Assembly (NCBI GenBank): GCA_007116145.1
Contig: SKJB01000103.1
Span: 1 to 61,303, forward strand
DNA: 61,303 nt
Reading direction: 5' to 3'
DNA from: Limnochordia bacterium
GTDB lineage: Bacteria; Bacillota; Limnochordia; Darwinibacteriales; DTU012
In this document: positions 17,222 to 25,844 of the stretch, piece by piece
How positions within the stretch are numbered: the stretch's first letter is position 1
Layout of the letters: every line of letters begins with the position of its first letter
Program-made: the position numbers and the translations under genes
Notes under the pieces: model-generated
The model's input: only the letters and a program-made list of their open reading frames with translations
What the model was told of the DNA's origin: nothing
The model's database searches: none

Positions 17222-18246
17222 GTACATTCGTAGCGTTTATTCTCATCTTTGGTACCATCGTTTTTTTTCATGAACTAGGGCATTTTGTGGTAGCTAAACT
17301 TGCTGGAGTCAAAGTTTATGAGTTTGCTTTGGGTTTTGGCCCTGTAATCGTACAGACGCAACCAGGGGAAACCAAATACTCATTGCGGATTTTTCCAGTT
17401 GGTGGTTTTGTGAAACTTGCTGGCATGGATGAGTCGGAGGACTCCGAAGATTCTATAGCTTCCGACGATCCTCGCAGTTTTAATAATAAGTCGCTCTTTG
17501 TGCGCATGGCTACAATTGCCGCAGGTCCTTTCATGAATTTCTTCTTGGCAGTAGCTATTTTCACCATTTACTTTATGATCGTCCTCGTGCCACCAACTAT
17601 CTTCTTTGTGGAACCCGGATTTCCAGCTGATCAAGCAGGATTACGTCCTGGCGATCAGTTTGTAACCATTAATAATCAATCCGTGGAATCCACGGAACAA
17701 ATTATTGGGATGATCAAAAAATCACCAGGTCAAGAGCTTTTGATCACTGTTTTACGCGAGAATGAGACTCGTACGTTTACTGTGGTTCCCGAAAGCGAAA
17801 ACGGGCAGGGACGTTTGGGCATTCACATTGATGATAAGCCCCAATTACCCTTTAATCAATCTATGAGGGCTGGCATCGTCCAAACAGGAAGATTTACACA
17901 GGAACTAATCGTCTCTTTAGTTCGTATGATCACAGGTCACATTAAACCTGAGATCGCTGGGCCTATTGGGATATACCAGCTTGTGGGTGACTTTGCCCAA
18001 CAGGGTATTGCTAATCTCTTGATCCTAGCAGCAATGCTAAATATTAATCTTGGGTTGCTCAATTTATTACCCATTCCCGTCCTTGATGGTGGATGGTTAG
18101 TTATTTTTGGATTTGAGGCGATACGAGGACGGCCTCTTGCTCAGGAACATCGAGGTATCGCACAGTTTATCGGCTTTGCTCTGTTACTTTTACTAATGGT
18201 GTTTGCTACATTTAAGGATCTGATGCGTTTAGACATTTTTTCGTAA
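17218..18246 (+). CDS. rseP: Site-2 intramembrane metalloprotease RseP/RasP
   Basis: A 342-residue membrane protease with the zinc motif HELGH at residues 18-22 in the first membrane helix, a PDZ domain at about residues 125-205 (VEPGFPADQAGLRPGDQFVT), and the second-half motif LLPIPVLDGGWLVIF carrying the third zinc ligand. It cleaves anti-sigma factors and remnant signal peptides within the membrane; the B. subtilis counterpart RasP acts on RsiW and FtsL. TTG start at 17218, coupled to dxr. Confidence 0.95.
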   Translation: MSTFVAFILIFGTIVFFHELGHFVVAKLAGVKVYEFALGFGPVIVQTQPGETKYSLRIFPVGGFVKLAGMDESEDSEDSIASDDPRSFNNKSLFVRMATIAAGPFMNFFLAVAIFTIYFMIVLVPPTIFFVEPGFPADQAGLRPGDQFVTINNQSVESTEQIIGMIKKSPGQELLITVLRENETRTFTVVPESENGQGRLGIHIDDKPQLPFNQSMRAGIVQTGRFTQELIVSLVRMITGHIKPEIAGPIGIYQLVGDFAQQGIANLLILAAMLNINLGLLNLLPIPVLDGGWLVIFGFEAIRGRPLAQEHRGIAQFIGFALLLLLMVFATFKDLMRLDIFS

Positions 18247-18261
18247 AGGATAGTGTTAAAA

Positions 18262-19323
18262 ATGGAACGAAACAGAACGAATCGCATCCAGATCGGTGCA
18301 ATCAGTATTGGTGGGGGATCGCCGATTGCGATTCAAAGTATGACGAATACCGATACGAGGAACGTTCAAGCAACGATTAAACAGATTCAGGAATTAAAAG
18401 ACGCAGGTTGTGAAATTGTCCGGGTAGCAGTCATTGATGAAGAAGCGGCTAGAGCGATCAGAGTGATCAAACTACAGACAGATCTGCCGCTAGTAGCAGA
18501 CATTCATTTCGATCATCGACTCGCTTTGTTAGCAATTGAAAATGGGATCGATAAATTACGGATTAATCCAGGAAATATTGGTTCTTTGCAGAAAGTAAAA
18601 GAAGTGGTGCGTGCAGCTTCTGATCATGGGATACCAATCCGTATAGGGGTCAATTCAGGGTCTTTAGCAAAGTCCGTACAAGAAAAGTATGGGTTGACTG
18701 CACAAGCAATGGTAGAGAGCGCTTTAGAGCACGTACGAATTTTAGAGAAGCTTAATTTTACAAGTATTGTTATTAGCATGAAAGCAACCGATATCAGTCT
18801 CACCCTACAAGCCTACGAACTCATGAGTCAGCACGTTCATTATCCTCTTCATCTTGGTATTACAGAAGCTGGTACGAGCTGGTTTGGTACAATTAAATCT
18901 GCTGTTGGACTAGGGGGGGTTTTAACACGCAATATCGGCGACACATTACGTGTCTCCTTGACGGCAAACCCCGTAGAGGAAGTAAAAGTAGGGTGGGCGA
19001 TTTTAAGAGCCTTAGGGTTGCGAAAAAAAGGACCGGTCTTTATTTCTTGTCCGACCTGTGGACGTACAGAAATCCCATTAGTTGAAATTGCCGAAGAGGT
19101 AGAAACGAAACTCGTCGGATTACAGAAGTCTTTAACCATTGCTATCATGGGGTGTCCAGTGAATGGTCCTGGAGAAGCCCGAGAAGCCGATTTGGGTATT
19201 GCAGGCGGACATGGTGTTGGATTGGTATTTAAAAAGGGTGAAATTATCCGTAAGGTTCCCCAGGACCAGTTGATTGACGTACTCGTAGAGGAAGCCTGGA
19301 AAATGGAACAAGAAGACGTATAA
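18262..19323 (+). CDS. ispG: 4-hydroxy-3-methylbut-2-en-1-yl diphosphate synthase
   Basis: A 353-residue GcpE/IspG iron-sulfur enzyme of the MEP pathway. The TIM-barrel half includes PIAIQSMTNTDTRNVQATIK and LVADIHFDHRLAL, then KLRINPGNIGS. The C-terminal half has the cluster-binding cysteines in FISCPTCGRTEIPL and MGCPVNGPGEAREADLGIAG. The ATG at 18262 is used; an in-frame GTG at 18253 sits too close to AAGGA. It ends 12 bases before proS. Confidence 0.96.
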   Translation: MERNRTNRIQIGAISIGGGSPIAIQSMTNTDTRNVQATIKQIQELKDAGCEIVRVAVIDEEAARAIRVIKLQTDLPLVADIHFDHRLALLAIENGIDKLRINPGNIGSLQKVKEVVRAASDHGIPIRIGVNSGSLAKSVQEKYGLTAQAMVESALEHVRILEKLNFTSIVISMKATDISLTLQAYELMSQHVHYPLHLGITEAGTSWFGTIKSAVGLGGVLTRNIGDTLRVSLTANPVEEVKVGWAILRALGLRKKGPVFISCPTCGRTEIPLVEIAEEVETKLVGLQKSLTIAIMGCPVNGPGEAREADLGIAGGHGVGLVFKKGEIIRKVPQDQLIDVLVEEAWKMEQEDV

Positions 19324-19335
19324 GGAGGATATTGC

Positions 19336-21048
19336 ATGCAAACATCACAAATCTATGGACCCACACTACGGGAGATTCCGGCTGAAGCTGAGTTAGTCAG
19401 CCATCAATTTATGCTTAGAGCGGGTCTTATGCGTAAGTCAACTGCAGGTGTCTATACGTATTTACCTCTCGGTCTTATTGTCTTGCATAAGATTATGGCC
19501 ATAATTCGTGAGGAAATGACAAGTGCTCAGGGGCAAGAAATCTTGTTGCCAATTATGCAGCCTGCTGAGCTATGGCACGAAACAAAACGTTGGGATGATT
19601 ATGGCGATGAGATGTTTAAGTTAGTGGATCGTCATAAACGACAATTCTGTTTAGGTCCGACCCATGAAGAAGTGATAACAGCCCTTGTCCGAGCTGACGT
19701 GCGCTCTTATCGGCAATTACCTCTTCGCTTATACCAGATCCAAAATAAATATCGTGACGAAATACGACCTAGATTCGGTGTGATTCGGGGGCGCGAATTT
19801 ATTATGAAGGATCTCTATTCCTTTGATATAGACGAACAAGGGTTACATGAGAGTTATCAAGCAATGTTTCAAGCGTATACCAGGATTTTCGAGCGTTGCG
19901 GACTATCTGCCCTTCCAGTAGAGGCCGATTCTGGAGCTATTGGGGGTGACGCTACGCATGAGTTTATGGTTCTAGCCGATTCTGGTGAAGCCGACATAGT
20001 TTACTGCTCAGCTTGTGATTACGCTGCTAATGTGGAACGAGCAGAATTTGTTGCACCTGATGTGCACACGATCACGAACGATTCAGCGAACAGTGACTGC
20101 ATACAGGAACTTGACACACCACACACCACCACCATTGATGAATTAACAAGTGCACTTGAAATTAGTGCAGACAAATTGATAAAGACTATGATTTATCTGG
20201 CTGACAAAAAGCCGATAGCTGCTTTAATTCGTGGAGATTATACTTTAAATGAAGTGAAGTTACAGAAAGCGCTAGACTGTCAGGAGCTCGTTCTAGCCGA
20301 TGCACAGACCACGGAACAAGTTACTAGCGCTCCTGTGGGATTTGCTGGTCCTGTAGGTTTATCCATACCTATTATCGTTGATTATAGCGTAATGACCATG
20401 AGTCACGGGATTACAGGTGCTAACCAAAGGGATTTGCACCTAGCTAATGTCACACTAGGACGCGATTATCAAGCTACTGCGATCGCTGATTTACGGGAAG
20501 CTAAAAGTGGGGATCCGTGCCCCCACTGTAGCGAGGCTTTAGAGAGTGCGCGTGGTATTGAGGTTGGGCAGGTCTTTAAGTTAGGCACCAAATACTCCGA
20601 ACCGTTAGAGGCGACATTCTTAGACGAAAATGGCAAAAAACGTCCTATGATAATGGGCTGTTACGGAATTGGGGTTAGTCGTACGATGGCTGCTATTATT
20701 GAGCAAAATCATGATTCTGACGGTATTTGTTGGCCTATAAATGTAGCGCCGTATCATGTTATCATTGTTCCAGTTAATTATAAAGATGAAGCGCAAAAAA
20801 ACGTTGCAGATGCAGTGTATCGCCAATTTCTTGATGCGAAAGTAGCAGTGGTTTTAGATGATCGCCATGAACGTCCTGGAGTGAAGTTTAAAGATGCTGA
20901 CTTAATCGGTTATCCGATTCGCATTACGGTTGGACCTAGGCTTCTTCCTGAAAAACAAGTGGAAGTAACCATTCGACATAATAAAGAGCAATTGACCATA
21001 CATCTTGATGAAGTATTGGAGAAGGTATCAAGGCTTTTATACGGTTAG
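19336..21048 (+). CDS. proS: Prolyl-tRNA synthetase (bacterial type, with editing domain)
   Basis: A 570-residue class II synthetase. Motif 1 lies near GVYTYLPLGLIVLHKIMAII, motif 2 in QIQNKYRDEIRPRFGVIRGR, and motif 3 in GCYGIGVSRTMAAII. The insertion (about residues 235-400) is the INS editing domain that clears Ala-tRNA(Pro), marking the bacterial form. The C-terminal anticodon-binding domain follows (ITVGPRLL region). The gap to ispG is 12 bases, so there is no room for a T-box leader here. Confidence 0.97.
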   Translation: MQTSQIYGPTLREIPAEAELVSHQFMLRAGLMRKSTAGVYTYLPLGLIVLHKIMAIIREEMTSAQGQEILLPIMQPAELWHETKRWDDYGDEMFKLVDRHKRQFCLGPTHEEVITALVRADVRSYRQLPLRLYQIQNKYRDEIRPRFGVIRGREFIMKDLYSFDIDEQGLHESYQAMFQAYTRIFERCGLSALPVEADSGAIGGDATHEFMVLADSGEADIVYCSACDYAANVERAEFVAPDVHTITNDSANSDCIQELDTPHTTTIDELTSALEISADKLIKTMIYLADKKPIAALIRGDYTLNEVKLQKALDCQELVLADAQTTEQVTSAPVGFAGPVGLSIPIIVDYSVMTMSHGITGANQRDLHLANVTLGRDYQATAIADLREAKSGDPCPHCSEALESARGIEVGQVFKLGTKYSEPLEATFLDENGKKRPMIMGCYGIGVSRTMAAIIEQNHDSDGICWPINVAPYHVIIVPVNYKDEAQKNVADAVYRQFLDAKVAVVLDDRHERPGVKFKDADLIGYPIRITVGPRLLPEKQVEVTIRHNKEQLTIHLDEVLEKVSRLLYG

Positions 21049-21058
21049 GAGAATGCTT

Positions 21059-21685
21059 GTGAAGGTTGCTGCGATTGTCCCAGCCTATAATGAAGAACAG
21101 ACGATAGGAGCAGTGGTGCATGCTCTACAGCGCTCGCCTCTAATTTCAGAGGTAATCGTTGTCAGTGACGGATCGATTGATAGGACGGTGCAAAGAGCGC
21201 GTAGAGCAGGAGCGTCAGTCATTGAGCTGGATACGAATGTCGGCAAAGGCGGTGCCATGAAGATTGGGGCCGATCAGACCGAAGCAGATATTCTATTATT
21301 TATTGATGCTGACTTAGTCGGTTTGCGAAATGAACATATACGTTTATTAGTATCACCAGTATTATCCAATAACTCTGAGATGACAGTGGGTGTTTTTGAA
21401 GATGGACGCTTTGCCACAGACTTAGCCCAAAAAATTGCTCCCTTCTTATCTGGACAACGCGCGGTTCGTCGAGATCTATTTCAATTGATACCTGAGTTAG
21501 AGGATAGTCGCTACGGGGTAGAAGTGGCTCTTTCTCGCTTCGCAGACAAAAATAATTCGCGGGTTACAGTTGTTCACTTACACGATTTGTCACAACTCAT
21601 GAAAGAAGAGAAACAAGGGTTTTTCAAGGGATTTTGTGCGCGTATGAAAATGTATTGGGAGATACTTAGAACTGTAAAACTCTAA
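21059..21685 (+). CDS. Family 2 glycosyltransferase
   Basis: A 208-residue cytoplasmic GT-A enzyme with VAAIVPAYNEEQTIGAVV at the start, VVSDGSIDRTVQRAR, GKGGAMKIGADQTEADILLF and the metal-binding IDADLVG. This resembles the DPM1 and glucosyl-3-phosphoglycerate synthase groups. Substrate and acceptor cannot be read from sequence. There is no membrane segment, although the basic C-terminal end (FFKGFCARMKMYWEILRTVK) could be amphipathic. The GTG at 21059 has AGGAG 7 bases upstream. Its place between proS and polC is unusual. Confidence 0.85.
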   Translation: MKVAAIVPAYNEEQTIGAVVHALQRSPLISEVIVVSDGSIDRTVQRARRAGASVIELDTNVGKGGAMKIGADQTEADILLFIDADLVGLRNEHIRLLVSPVLSNNSEMTVGVFEDGRFATDLAQKIAPFLSGQRAVRRDLFQLIPELEDSRYGVEVALSRFADKNNSRVTVVHLHDLSQLMKEEKQGFFKGFCARMKMYWEILRTVKL

Positions 21686-21720
21686 CTCCCTGTGTATGTA
21701 GGGCAGGGAGCTCTATTTTC
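21686..21720 (+). terminator. Hairpin before polC
   Basis: CTCCCTG (21686-21692) pairs with CAGGGAG (21704-21710), followed by CTCTATTTTC. The T-run is interrupted, so termination would be partial. Confidence 0.45.
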
Positions 21721-21736
21721 CTGCTGGAGGTGAATT

Positions 21737-24700
21737 ATGGGATCGATTTTTATTGTCCGGCCCGAGAATGATGATTTTCTTACGTCGCTATCACCAAGTC
21801 CCTTACTACGCAATGTAAAGGTAAAACAAATTGAAGTAGATCCCAATAAACGATGTTGGACCGTATTATTTTCTGGTAGTGCGCAAGGAAATCCAGAATT
21901 TTGGAACTCCATCGCTGATCAATTAACGAGGTCTGTTTCAGAAATCGATGTTGTCACGTTTGCATGGGAACAAGAAACAGTCCAGGAGGAACGAGATACC
22001 TATATGGATGATGTTCTTAGGAGTTTTACAGGGCCGCAGATTACACAGACGACGTCGAGATCAGCGACTAAAACAAATGGATCCGAAAAAAGAAAAAAGG
22101 GAACTCGTAGTGAAAAACGCATGAAAAAAAGTATTACCGATGTTCCCACATTGATTGCAGATATTGTAGAGGAAGAACAAGGCGTAACCATACAAGCAGA
22201 GGTGCTCTCGGTTAGTCAGAGACCAACACGTACAGGAAAGTGGATTGTAATGTTTGATTGTTATGACGGAACAGATTCTATTACCTGTAAGTTTTTTTTA
22301 GATGATGAAAAGGACATGCCTGATATTCAGCCAGAGAGTTGGGTAAAGGTAAAAGGTAATGTACAGTACCAGTCTTTTGATGGTGAACTATCCCTCATGG
22401 TACAACAGATCAACCCATGTGATAGCCCCGTTCCCATCCAGGATACCTTGCAAGAGAAGCGCATTGAGTTTCATTTACACACGAAAATGAGCGGAATGGA
22501 TGGTACTATTGAGGTCAAAGAAGCAGTTAAACAGGCTGCAGATTGGGGACATGAAGCGATAGCAATCACTGATCATGGTGGAGTTCAAGCATTCCCAGCA
22601 GCATATTACGCGGGAAAAAAGCACGGTGTTAAGATCATTTACGGCGTAGAAGGCTACTTAGTCGACGGAGAAAAGGATCGCCCATTTCATGTCATATTGC
22701 TAGCTCAAAATCAACAAGGTCTTAAAAACTTATATAAAATCATATCATATTCACACCTTAATCACTTTTACCGTCGTCCAAGAATACCACGCACCTTGCT
22801 AGCCGAACACCGCACTGGCTTAATTGTAGGAACTGCGTGTGAAGCAGGAGAATTATACCAAGCAATTCTCAAGAAACAAGATAACATTGAAGAAGTGGCA
22901 AGTTTTTATGATTTTTTTGAAATTCAACCGTTAGGCAATAATGAATTTCTGATTGGAACAGAGAATGTGCAATCAGCCCATGATTTAATGCGATTTAACC
23001 ACCAAATTTGTGAGCTCGGCGAAGTTTTAGGAAAACCTGTGATAGCTACAGGTGATGTGCATTTTATGCGTCCAAAAGACAGTATCTATCGGGCCATACT
23101 CTTAGCCGGGCAGGGTTTTGAAGACGCAGAGCATCAAGCTCCCCTTTATTTTCGCACTACGAGTGAGATGCTACAGGAATTTTCCTATTTGGACGAAGAG
23201 AAAGCCTATGAAGTGGTTGTTCGTAATCCGCAGCAGCTTGCAGCTCAAATTGCAGATTTAGTTCCCGTTCCCGAGGGGCTTCACCCTCCCATTATCCCTG
23301 AAGCGGAAGAGCGGCTCAAAGAGCTGTGCTATCAAACAGCGCAGGGTATATATGGAACTGCTTTACCTGACATAGTACGCGAGCGTCTAGAAAAGGAGCT
23401 TTCAGCTATTATTGGAAATGGATATGCGTCCCTTTATTACACTGCGCACAAACTAGTCAAGAAGTCAAATGATGATGGTTATCTAGTAGGTTCTCGTGGA
23501 TCTGTAGGTTCATCCTTCGCAGCGACTATGTGTGGGATTACCGAAGTTAACCCCTTACCACCACATTATGTATGCTCACAGTGCCAGTGGTCAGATTTTA
23601 TCACCGATGGTACTGTGGGTTCAGGTGTTGATCTTCCCAATAAGACTTGCCCCAACTGTGATCACCAAGTAAATAAGCAAGGTTTTGATATTCCTTTTGA
23701 AGTATTTATGGGTTTTCATGGAGAAAAAGTACCCGATATTGATCTCAATTTCAGTGGGGAGTATCAAGCCACCATTAATCGATATACAGAGGAATTATTT
23801 GGAAGTGACAATGTGTTTCGGGCAGGCACCATCGGTACTTTAGCCGAAAAGACTGCTTATGGTTTTGTCAAAAAATACCTTGAACACGTAGGGGACACCA
23901 AACGGAACACCGAAGTCAATCGGATGCTAAAACGCATAACTGGTGTAAAACGAACAACGGGCCAACATCCGGGTGGTATGATTGTGGTGCCGCATGATAT
24001 GGATATTTTTGATTTTACACCAATCCAATATCCTGCAAATGACAGCAAGAGTGGTATTATAACCACCCATTTCGCCTTTGAGTATATCCATGATAGTTTA
24101 GTAAAATTGGATAATCTTGGTCACAAGTGTCCCACAATATTTCGAATGCTACACGACCTTACAGGTATAGCACCCGAAGATACACCCTTAGATGATCCGC
24201 TCACGATGAGTCTATTTGTTCAGCTTGACGCTCTAAATGTAACGGAGAAGCAAATCGGTACATCCCTTGGAGTGTTAGGGATTCCTGAGTTTAATACCCA
24301 GTTTACACAACAGATGCTGCTTGAGACAAAACCACGCACGTTTGCAGAATTAGTGTCAATTTCTGGTCTTTCTCACGGTACAGATGTTTGGCGAAATAAT
24401 GCACAGGAACTTATCAAAGATCGGGTGACAGGCTTCTCTAACGTTATCGCCTGTCGTGACGATATTATGGTTTATCTACACCATAAGGGACTCGAGGCTC
24501 GTGATGCCTTTCGCATTATGGAGCAAGTTCGCAAAGGCAAAGGACTGCAAGAAGAGGATGTAATTTTGATGAAATCGCATGATGTTCCTGATTGGTATGT
24601 GAACTCATGTAATAAGATAAAATACATGTTCCCTAAAGCCCATGCTGTTGCCTATGTAATGGCAGCATATAGAGTCGCTTATTTCAAGGTGCATCACCCC

Positions 24701-25156
24701 GCCGCTTTTTACGCAACACATTTTTCTATGGAAATTGAGGACTTCGATGCATCTTTGATACTGCAAGGAGAAGCGCTAATCCGACGGCAGATGGCCGAAA
24801 TTCAAGCAAAAGGTAATGATGCAACCCCTAAAGAGAGAAATATTGCTTCATGTTTAGAGGTTGTAATTGAAGCTCTCGCTCGCAATATTGAATTTATGCC
24901 TGTTGATCTCTATCAATCTGCAAAAAACCGGTTTTTAGTTGTTGGGGAAGCAACCCTGCTACCCCCACTTGCTTCCTTACAAGGATTAGGCGTCAATGCG
25001 GCAGATAATATTGTAGAAGCACGGCAAGATGGTGAATTCACATCCATTGAGGATCTACGCCAACGAGCGAAACTCACCAAAACTGTCATTGAGGTATTAC
25101 GAGAACATGGATGTTTAGCTGGTATGTCCGAGAGCAATCAGCTTAGCTTGTTCTAA
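21737..25156 (+). CDS. polC: DNA polymerase III alpha subunit, PolC type, lacking the 3'-5' exonuclease domain
   Basis: An 1139-residue replicase; typical PolC is about 1430. In order: an N-terminal domain, an OB fold (about residues 150-235), a PHP domain starting at HLHTKMSG (H246) with ITDHGG near residue 279 and TGDVHFM, the PolC-specific zinc segment (CSQCQW, then CPNCDH), and the catalytic PDIDLNFSGEYQ at residues 666-677. In classical PolC the proofreading domain is inserted inside the PHP domain; here GVEGYLVDGEKD runs straight into RPFHVILLAQNQQGLKNLYK. No DxE exonuclease motif is present. The frame is intact, so this looks like a clean domain loss and not a broken gene. Proofreading would need the PHP site or a separate DnaQ. 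Confidence 0.95.
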   Translation: MGSIFIVRPENDDFLTSLSPSPLLRNVKVKQIEVDPNKRCWTVLFSGSAQGNPEFWNSIADQLTRSVSEIDVVTFAWEQETVQEERDTYMDDVLRSFTGPQITQTTSRSATKTNGSEKRKKGTRSEKRMKKSITDVPTLIADIVEEEQGVTIQAEVLSVSQRPTRTGKWIVMFDCYDGTDSITCKFFLDDEKDMPDIQPESWVKVKGNVQYQSFDGELSLMVQQINPCDSPVPIQDTLQEKRIEFHLHTKMSGMDGTIEVKEAVKQAADWGHEAIAITDHGGVQAFPAAYYAGKKHGVKIIYGVEGYLVDGEKDRPFHVILLAQNQQGLKNLYKIISYSHLNHFYRRPRIPRTLLAEHRTGLIVGTACEAGELYQAILKKQDNIEEVASFYDFFEIQPLGNNEFLIGTENVQSAHDLMRFNHQICELGEVLGKPVIATGDVHFMRPKDSIYRAILLAGQGFEDAEHQAPLYFRTTSEMLQEFSYLDEEKAYEVVVRNPQQLAAQIADLVPVPEGLHPPIIPEAEERLKELCYQTAQGIYGTALPDIVRERLEKELSAIIGNGYASLYYTAHKLVKKSNDDGYLVGSRGSVGSSFAATMCGITEVNPLPPHYVCSQCQWSDFITDGTVGSGVDLPNKTCPNCDHQVNKQGFDIPFEVFMGFHGEKVPDIDLNFSGEYQATINRYTEELFGSDNVFRAGTIGTLAEKTAYGFVKKYLEHVGDTKRNTEVNRMLKRITGVKRTTGQHPGGMIVVPHDMDIFDFTPIQYPANDSKSGIITTHFAFEYIHDSLVKLDNLGHKCPTIFRMLHDLTGIAPEDTPLDDPLTMSLFVQLDALNVTEKQIGTSLGVLGIPEFNTQFTQQMLLETKPRTFAELVSISGLSHGTDVWRNNAQELIKDRVTGFSNVIACRDDIMVYLHHKGLEARDAFRIMEQVRKGKGLQEEDVILMKSHDVPDWYVNSCNKIKYMFPKAHAVAYVMAAYRVAYFKVHHPAAFYATHFSMEIEDFDASLILQGEALIRRQMAEIQAKGNDATPKERNIASCLEVVIEALARNIEFMPVDLYQSAKNRFLVVGEATLLPPLASLQGLGVNAADNIVEARQDGEFTSIEDLRQRAKLTKTVIEVLREHGCLAGMSESNQLSLF

Positions 25157-25171
25157 TTCATGAAATCACTG

Positions 25172-25200
25172 TTGCCAGTAACAGGCATTTATGGTATACT
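25172..25200 (+). promoter_or_regulatory. SigA-type promoter of the rimP-nusA-infB operon
   Basis: TTGCCA at 25172-25177 and TATACT at 25195-25200 are separated by 17 bases. The transcript would start near 25207, before a strong hairpin, about 155 bases ahead of rimP. Confidence 0.82.
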
Positions 25201-25224
25201 ATGCATGTTATAAGTATATCTTCG

Positions 25225-25251
25225 AAAAGAGTGGGGCTGACCCACTCTTTT
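25225..25251 (+). promoter_or_regulatory. Strong leader hairpin upstream of rimP
   Basis: AAAAGAGTGGG (25225-25235) pairs perfectly with CCCACTCTTTT (25241-25251) over a 5-base loop. The four terminal T residues are within the stem. Similar GAGTGGG/CCCACTC hairpins are familiar upstream of rimP in other Firmicutes. It may be an attenuator responding to NusA or a processing/stability element; which one cannot be told from sequence. Confidence 0.6.
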
Positions 25252-25361
25252 GCCGTATTAAACATAGTATACTGCTATTATCGGATAATTTGATCAATGA
25301 AGTGCAGATTAACATAGACAGGATTAAATAGGAGATAATATACGAGAAAGGAGTTCGATTT

Positions 25362-25823
25362 GTGCAAAAATCAAAGATAGAAACACTAGTTGCTACTTGG
25401 GTCGAAGAGGTGTTTACGGATACAGACCTAGAATTAGTCGATGTCGAGTATATTAAAGAAGGCAAGGACTGGTTTCTGCGCATTTTCATAGATAAGCTAG
25501 GTGGAGTTGATATTGAAGATTGTCGAAACATTAGTAAGATTATAAGTGAACGTCTTGATCAAACAGATCCGATTAGCACCACATATTGTCTAGAGGTATC
25601 GTCACCAGGGTTAGAACGGCCCTTAAAGAAAGAATCAGACTTTGTACGTAGTATCGGTCAGATGATCCGCATTAAGACCTTTAAAGCGATAGAAGAAAAG
25701 AAGGAATTTGTCGGAAAGTTACTAGCGGTTGAAGCTGGGGTTGTTCATATTGAAGTTAAGAATCAACCAATGAAGATCCCAACAGAACAAATTGCCAAAG
25801 CACACTTAGAAGTGGAGTTTTAG
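25362..25823 (+). CDS. rimP: Ribosome maturation factor RimP
   Basis: A 153-residue protein needed for 30S assembly. N-terminal domain motifs: LELVDVEYIKEGKDWFLRIF, then the acidic IEDCRNISKIISERLDQ, then YCLEVSSPGLERPLKKESDF. A small SH3-like C-terminal domain follows. GTG at 25362 is the start. It opens the rimP-nusA-rnpM-ylxQ-infB-rbfA operon, the standard order in this phylum, and is separated from nusA by 21 bases. Confidence 0.95.
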   Translation: MQKSKIETLVATWVEEVFTDTDLELVDVEYIKEGKDWFLRIFIDKLGGVDIEDCRNISKIISERLDQTDPISTTYCLEVSSPGLERPLKKESDFVRSIGQMIRIKTFKAIEEKKEFVGKLLAVEAGVVHIEVKNQPMKIPTEQIAKAHLEVEF

Positions 25824-25844
25824 AACAACAGGGGGCAATCAAGA

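Noticed and set aside
19324-19335. T-box riboswitch for proS
   Set aside because: Only 12 bases separate ispG and proS, so there is no room.
25208-25531. Minus-strand 107-residue frame over the rimP leader and rimP
   Set aside because: It crosses the leader hairpin and the rimP start, and its composition is that of a shadow frame.
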